Part shown: positions 59,511 to 64,000 of the stretch, one piece after another
How positions within the stretch are numbered: the first letter of the stretch is position 1
Layout: each line of letters begins with the position of its first letter
The notes under the pieces: generated by a model
What the model was told of the DNA's origin: nothing
Database searches by the model: none
The model's input: the letters and a program-made list of their open reading frames with translations, nothing else
Assembly: GCA_050084515.1 (NCBI GenBank)
Contig: CM114271.1
Coordinates: forward strand, 28,892,001 to 28,956,000
DNA from: Blasia pusilla
Lineage: Eukaryota; Marchantiophyta; Marchantiopsida; Blasiales
Length of the DNA: 64,000 bases
Reading direction: 5' to 3'
Translations under genes and position numbers: made by a program

Positions 59511-60534
59511 ATGCATTCCATTGACTCACGTGGGCAGGGATTCTCCATGTAAGGTTTCTAATTGGAGGGATCCATTATCATAGATGGCCAATACCCGGTA
59601 GGGTCCCATCCAATTTAATTTTAATTTTCCGGGGAACTTTAGTCGCGGTTATCATCTGAAGAGCACTAAGTCGCCAACATTGATAGATTGTGGCGGAGAT
59701 GTCGATCGTAACGTTTCTTACGTTCTTTTGCACTTGGGCTGTCGTCGTAACGCCGAGCATGCGTGCTTCTTCCAACTCCACTAGAGTCTCATTCCTGTGT
59801 TCGATAACTTCGTCCGCAGCTTCCGTTCTTGTGCCCTCCAATACCCGATAAGTGGGCAACGCCCATTGAATAGGTGTTAAGGGATGTACGCCATAAGTCA
59901 GGAAGAACGGGGTGTAGTTTGTCGTCACCTTCTCAGCTATTCAGTACGCCCATAATGCTGGGGCAATTTTTGTGTCCCAATCATAGGAATAGGTTACCGT
60001 TAATCGATTCAATATTCGGCAAATGAGGCCGTTCGATTTTTCCGTCAACCCATTGGCTTTTGCGACATGGGTGAATTCAAGAATAAAGTTATCCACATCG
60101 TCTCGTCGGCCTCCAGCAAAGGTGGGGTACCTTAGCAGAGTTTTACTAGTGTTGGCCATGGACACTGCTCTCCTGCTGGCTCCCAGGCTTGATGCTCGAG
60201 AAGGAGGAGGTAAAGGTGCCGCCCGAGGTGCTCTGATCGGCTCCTCGCTCCCTGACTCTCCAAAGGGGTCCCAGGACGACTCTTTGTCCGACTGCGAACT
60301 GGCAGGGGACGTAGTGGGAAATTTGTCCCTTTCTTTCTTCTTGGTCTTCGTCTTTGGACGAGGACGAAGACTCGGAGACAAACCAGGGGTCCCAAGCCGT
60401 TCTTGTTCTCTCGCCGCCATCTGCGCCCGATCGGGCTCATTGCTCGCGAAGAGGGCTGAGAGCCTTCCATAAGTCTCTTGGGGGATTTGGCAACTCGCAA
60501 TCATCCCCCCGGTGGCGATAGGGTAAGGGTCCAT
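59511..60534 (-). pseudogene. Internally deleted gypsy polyprotein: Gag N part joined to integrase tail
   Basis: On the minus strand, ATG at 60534 opens a Gag-like protein: a Pro/Lys/Ser-rich N part, then LRYPTFAGGRRDDVDNFILE and FTHVAKANGL. Without a break it turns into integrase tail sequence: YDWDTKIAPALWAY, stop, TTNYTPFFLTYGVHPLTPIQ and LVELEEARM, ending with a degenerate KFPGKLK-like region. Protease, reverse transcriptase, RNase H and the integrase core are absent, removed at about 60030-60050. The stop at 59941 replaces an expected Arg (CGA to TGA). Such a derivative could move only with help from a full-length relative. Confidence 0.75.
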
Positions 60535-60900
60535 GGATGGAGGTTAACTACTGATTCTTTTTACATCTACAGGAGGGTGCCTGGTGCTCCTATGCTTCCT
60601 GCCAGGTTTTCCTCCCATAGACAGAAGTACCGGTTTTCACCAAGCACCACTATCGTCCATGGGCGAAGCACCGTTCGGCGACCGGTTCTTTGTCCATTCT
60701 ATTTAGTTGGCCTATCTTCTTTAGCACCAATGCAGCAATTGTATTGTTATCTTCAAGCATACATTGTCTTACAGGGATCGCTAGAGCTAGCCGATGGTCT
60801 TTAGTAAGAATTAGAATGTGGGTTGTTTAGGAGCGAAGCTTCTTTCTCCGTTCCTTGCTTCCCAATGGGTCTTTTTCTCCCTTCCCAGCCAAGGATATGA
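60535..60900 (-). other. Gypsy 5' leader between primer-binding site and gag
   Basis: Non-coding in all frames I can support. It lies between the primer-binding site and the Gag ATG on the minus strand, as expected for the packaging/leader region. Confidence 0.5.
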
Positions 60901-60918
60901 TCCCCGGCAGCGGCGCCA
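60901..60918 (-). promoter_or_regulatory. Gypsy primer-binding site
   Basis: On the minus strand TGGCGCCGCTGCCGGGGA, one base from the TGGCGCCGTTGCCGGGGA site of many plant Ty3/gypsy elements of the Tat/Athila type. It fixes the orientation of the element and the position of its 5' LTR to the right. Confidence 0.85.
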
Positions 60919-60935
60919 AAAAGTCTTCGACTATA

Positions 60936-62095
60936 TGTAATGTCTAAGTGTTTCTTATTTACAGTCAATTGTAGAGTTCGATCCCCAAGAGGATCATTGT
61001 TGGATGAAAAGAGAGTATAAGGTGATGATTTTGTTGTAAAAGTGTTATTGATTATGTAATTCAATTGTAGTATTCCAGTATTAGCTTCCGATCCTTCTTA
61101 GTACCTATGTTTTCTTCTTCAATTCTCTCGAGTGGAGTTTAAAGGACACTCAGGAAATTTGTTCTCTCATCATCTCGGAACCTCACAGAGACCTCAAGAA
61201 TAAAGCTGGCTTCTCCTACTTTCGGAACTCAATCCGTCGGGGTAGGTTACTCTCTGTCAAACAGATTTCATACAACTTTATATTGATTATTCCATTGATG
61301 AGAAAGGTTCGCCTGATTCACTCTTCACTCGATAGACCCAAAAATAATGTTCAGACATAAGCATCGCACATCAGAATGAATGAATGAATGCTTTACTACT
61401 CCATCAAGAATTGGAAGACTTCAAAGTATCTACAAGCTCGAGAAGGTACATCTCTCTTGCTCGGACCATTCCTACAGCATAAGGACTTCATGAGCGAATG
61501 ATGATAATAGCTTCTGTCCGGTTTCTTAAATATTCTCGAGAGTAAGATCGTTTCTATGATCCGAAGCGTTCTTGATGAAGGGTGTGTCTTTTCAATATCT
61601 GTAACTACCTAGATCTATGGTTCTCTTAGCTTTTCCTACGATCCCTATGAATCCGCGGTACAAAACTGTCCTAACTACCAATTTGATACAAAGGGTCGCG
61701 CCCTTTCCTAGTCTAATTGTTCTAACTATGTGTCGTTTCGAATCTCAATTCTGCTGAGCTTCGTTGCGCTAAATTTCCGGAGGACGAAGTTCTTCTTTCT
61801 TCTTCGTGCTTCGTGCTTCGCTCTTCGTGCTTCGCTCAAGAGCGAGGTACTTCGTATATAGAGCTTCGTTAAGCTTCGCTGAGCTTCGCGTTGAGCTTTT
61901 ATACTTCTTTACAGATTTTGACTCTCCTCTAAGGCAAATCCTTGATCTTCATCTCTCTGCCTTGTCTTGGGAGCTTGGTGATTCACTTATTCTTCTTCAT
62001 AATAATAGATAATCATAATCAAAATCATAATATACAAGAGTATTCGTTGAATAAAAAGATATATTCTTCAAGATTACAAAATTGTGGGTATCACA
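60936..62095 (-). repeat. 5' LTR of the deleted gypsy element
   Basis: On the minus strand it starts TGTGATACCCACAATTTTG (at 62095) and runs about 1.16 kb to near 60936, ending some 17 nt before the primer-binding site. It is related to the solo LTR in copia gag (start TGTAATGCCCATATTTTTG on the minus strand). It contains a CTTCG-rich block at 61750-61900. Its outer end abuts the DNA methyltransferase pseudogene, so the element inserted into that sequence. The TSD partner of AGATC (62096-62100) was not found. Confidence 0.7.
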
Positions 62096-64000
62096 AGATC
62101 AACGTGTCACTCGACAACTCAATGCGGATCCCTAGACCCTTCAGCGTACCCAAATTGTGCATTCTAAATGAAAAAAAACTCTTACAACTCCTAAGGAACT
62201 TGTGTATCCGGCGCGGATGTCGGTGGTTGCTCTGGTGCAACCCCGTCTCAGAAAATAGAACTCTCATCTCCACGTGCAGTACCCGGAACCACGCTCGATG
62301 TTGTGGCTATCCTCTCCTGGCGTACCTGCAAAACATCCCAAGAAGTCCAAGGGTGTCTCTCCCGATCACCCTTGGTGTGTTGATCTCCTCAGATCTTGCC
62401 CCCAACCACTGCCTCAACCATCTCGGTAGGCATGGGGCTCACCAACGCAATATTTGTGATCTGTCGCATCCTCAAACGACGTTGCTCAGCTACTCCTAAG
62501 GTAAAAATCCATGTCAAGGAGTTCAAGTCTATCTCCTGACCCAAGACATGACGTCGTGATGCCTTTGATAGTGATGGTACTATCGTCACTCCTGTGGGAA
62601 ATCCCACTGCTTGCTCTCGCTCATTGGCGTTGGGCTCCACCAACATCTGTACTTGGTCATCCCAAACCAAGCCAGGTCCGGCCTCCTTGAATGCATAGGA
62701 AGCAGGAAAACTCACCAATGTGAGAAAGGTTGCCCGTGGCCTGCCAATCCTGTTGACCACAGTCAATGGCGATCGATCATCTAGCCTCATTGCCTATGAT
62801 CGACGGCCCGGATCCAATATAGAATCCACCAACAAATCGGAGGGGCGCTCCACTCTCACATATGCCCTCCGCAACACCTCATATGGTACCAAGTTGGTCC
62901 ACCAAAGTGTGAGAAAACAGAAAGTGAGGAAATCACTAAAATCTTTACAAAACTTAGAGATACAAAGTGGCCTAGTCCGTCTGTGCGCTCATAGAAGAGC
63001 TTCGATGGAACCTGAACATAGAGATAACCCGATATACGAGAATGCACTACCGCTGCGGCTCCCGACTATTTCACTACTCGGGAAACTAGGGTTTTTATCT
63101 ATTTTTCTTTGTTTCTATTAATAGAAAAATTTTGCCAGGGGCTGCGCCCCCGAACCCTTGCCCTGCACCTTATATTGCATCAGGATGCCCCGCACCTTGA
63201 TGCAACATAGGGTAAGATAATCCTAGTAACGCTACTCCGTAGACCACCTATGTCATATTACTATGACTCCTTCGACGTCTAAGTCGGAACCATCAATCTA
63301 GGCTTCTCCTCATACAAAGGGGGTTGATCTGATTAATGGTGCTCAGAGAAGTGGATGTTGAGAATCCAACACAAAGACACGGGCGATGTGCTCGTGAACC
63401 CACATTCGCCGCATCCAACAAAACTATTGTGCCAATCCATGCGCGCATTTGATGTGCACTTGTCACCACATGGGACCTCGAATTGTCCAAAATCGGTACA
63501 TTCTCCAGAATGTATGCTCGAGGACGAGATTGTTTCTCCTGCAAGTGTCACAAGATTCGCATCATCTCCCAAAACAACCTGGACCGAGAGTTAACTAATC
63601 CGCTACCTTGTCCGACACTCGACTAGCCCTGACATAGCCAACCAGCAATTACCAAGTCTATGGTCCCTACCCACTCCAAGTCCTACGCCCCCAACAATGA
63701 AATGTCCCTCGGTAGGGAACTCTGATAACCCTGAATGGCGGACGCAGACAACAAGTCGGGAAAACGGAGGCGTAATTGCGCCACATGGTGAAGTGAAGCG
63801 CGCCTCACAACATCATCAATCTCCACATATAGCTACTGCTACATGGGCACTCCAAAGTGCAAAATAGCAGCTAACCCAGTGTTGATCCCTCCAAAGAGAT
63901 CCAACACCCGAATACCCTTCTCTCGGATGCACCACCCAATCGGGGTGGTGTCCAAAGGGGTCATAGCAGCACTCCTGCCTACTTGGGGTTCCTATGACCT
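62096..64000 (-). pseudogene. DNMT3/DRM-like cytosine-5 DNA methyltransferase, retroelement-associated, inactivated
   Basis: On the minus strand from the window edge, one frame carries the C5-methyltransferase motifs in linear order. Motif I: RVLDLFGGINTGLAA (63887-63907 encode VLDLFGG). A YVEIDD segment follows, then DLVIAGWLCQG (63626-63646), where the family has PCQ with the catalytic Cys; the Cys is kept and Pro is Leu. Motif VI: ILENVPILDN (ENV at 63497-63505). Then AHRP, WWTNLVPYEVLRRA, TFLTLVSFPASYAFKEAGPG, EPNANEREQAVGFP and SRRHVLGQEIDLNSLTWI. The enzyme would methylate DNA cytosine. About six premature stops and the solo LTR at 62908-63371 kill it. Frame and order resume across the LTR. 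The N-terminal side lies beyond the window. Relatives I know by sequence type follow integrase-PHD tails in gypsy elements. Confidence 0.85.
62908..63371 (-). mobile_element. Solo LTR of the copia family, TSD CAAAG
   Basis: This 464-bp segment is the reverse complement of the LTRs at 48333-48802 and 54315-54710, from TGTGAGAAAACAGAAAG to GAGAATCCAACA. It is flanked by perfect 5-bp repeats CAAAG (62903-62907 and 63372-63376). It has the GC-rich block of the 5' LTR. It splits the DNA methyltransferase frame between the RP-CL and WWTNL parts, without any internal copia sequence, as expected after LTR-LTR recombination. Confidence 0.93.

Noticed and set aside
60023-60472. Plus-strand 149-aa frame
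   Set aside because: Antisense of the Gag-like region; composition mirrors the Pro/Arg-rich Gag and no domain is present.

Overview
This is a nuclear window from a land plant. The evidence is GT-AG intron-rich host genes of plant type, a plant-style Ty1/copia element primed from initiator tRNA-Met, plant-style Ty3/gypsy elements, a MULE/FAR1-like transposase, and Helitron termini of the plant TCTATATTA...CTAGT type. Long leaders with short trinucleotide runs and moderate introns make me suspect a bryophyte. That is an impression, not a demonstration.

The left 30 kb holds three host genes. At 388-8255 (+) there is a complete 16-exon METTL13-like gene; my reconstruction is open throughout, 792 aa, with two methyltransferase domains. 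At 18834-23606 (+) there is a complete 10-exon MAF1 gene (RNA polymerase III repressor, 227 aa). At 27548-27964 (+) there is an intronless 138-aa protein that I do not recognise. Between the first two lies an AT-rich block (about 10.7-18.2 kb) with a Helitron 5' terminus at 10962 and a decayed Helitron helicase at about 16.5-18.0 kb. Two short non-autonomous Helitron candidates, one inside MAF1 intron 2 and one at 26.2 kb, share their ends.

From about 30.6 to 48 kb the DNA is repeat-rich. It holds LTR fragments, minisatellites, a 2.7-kb array of diverged direct repeats with RPA-like reading frames on the minus strand, unassigned ORFs at 40.5-42.1 kb, a near-perfect fold-back with 76-nt arms at 43297-43460, and a broken MULE transposase at 44.2-46.9 kb.

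The right 16 kb is a nest of LTR retrotransposons. A dead Ty1/copia element (48333-54710, +) carries a solo gypsy LTR inside gag with a perfect target-site duplication (TSD). To its right, on the minus strand, are: a gypsy integrase tail fused to a PHD finger and ending at a 126-bp LTR; a chromodomain gypsy 3' half; an internally deleted gypsy (gag joined to the integrase tail); and, at the window edge, a pseudogene of a DNMT3/DRM-like cytosine-5 DNA methyltransferase. A solo LTR of the same copia family interrupts that pseudogene and has its own perfect 5-bp TSD. The integrase-PHD tail and the DNA methyltransferase look like parts of one class of gypsy element that carries chromatin reader and writer domains. 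This is the most interesting content of the window.
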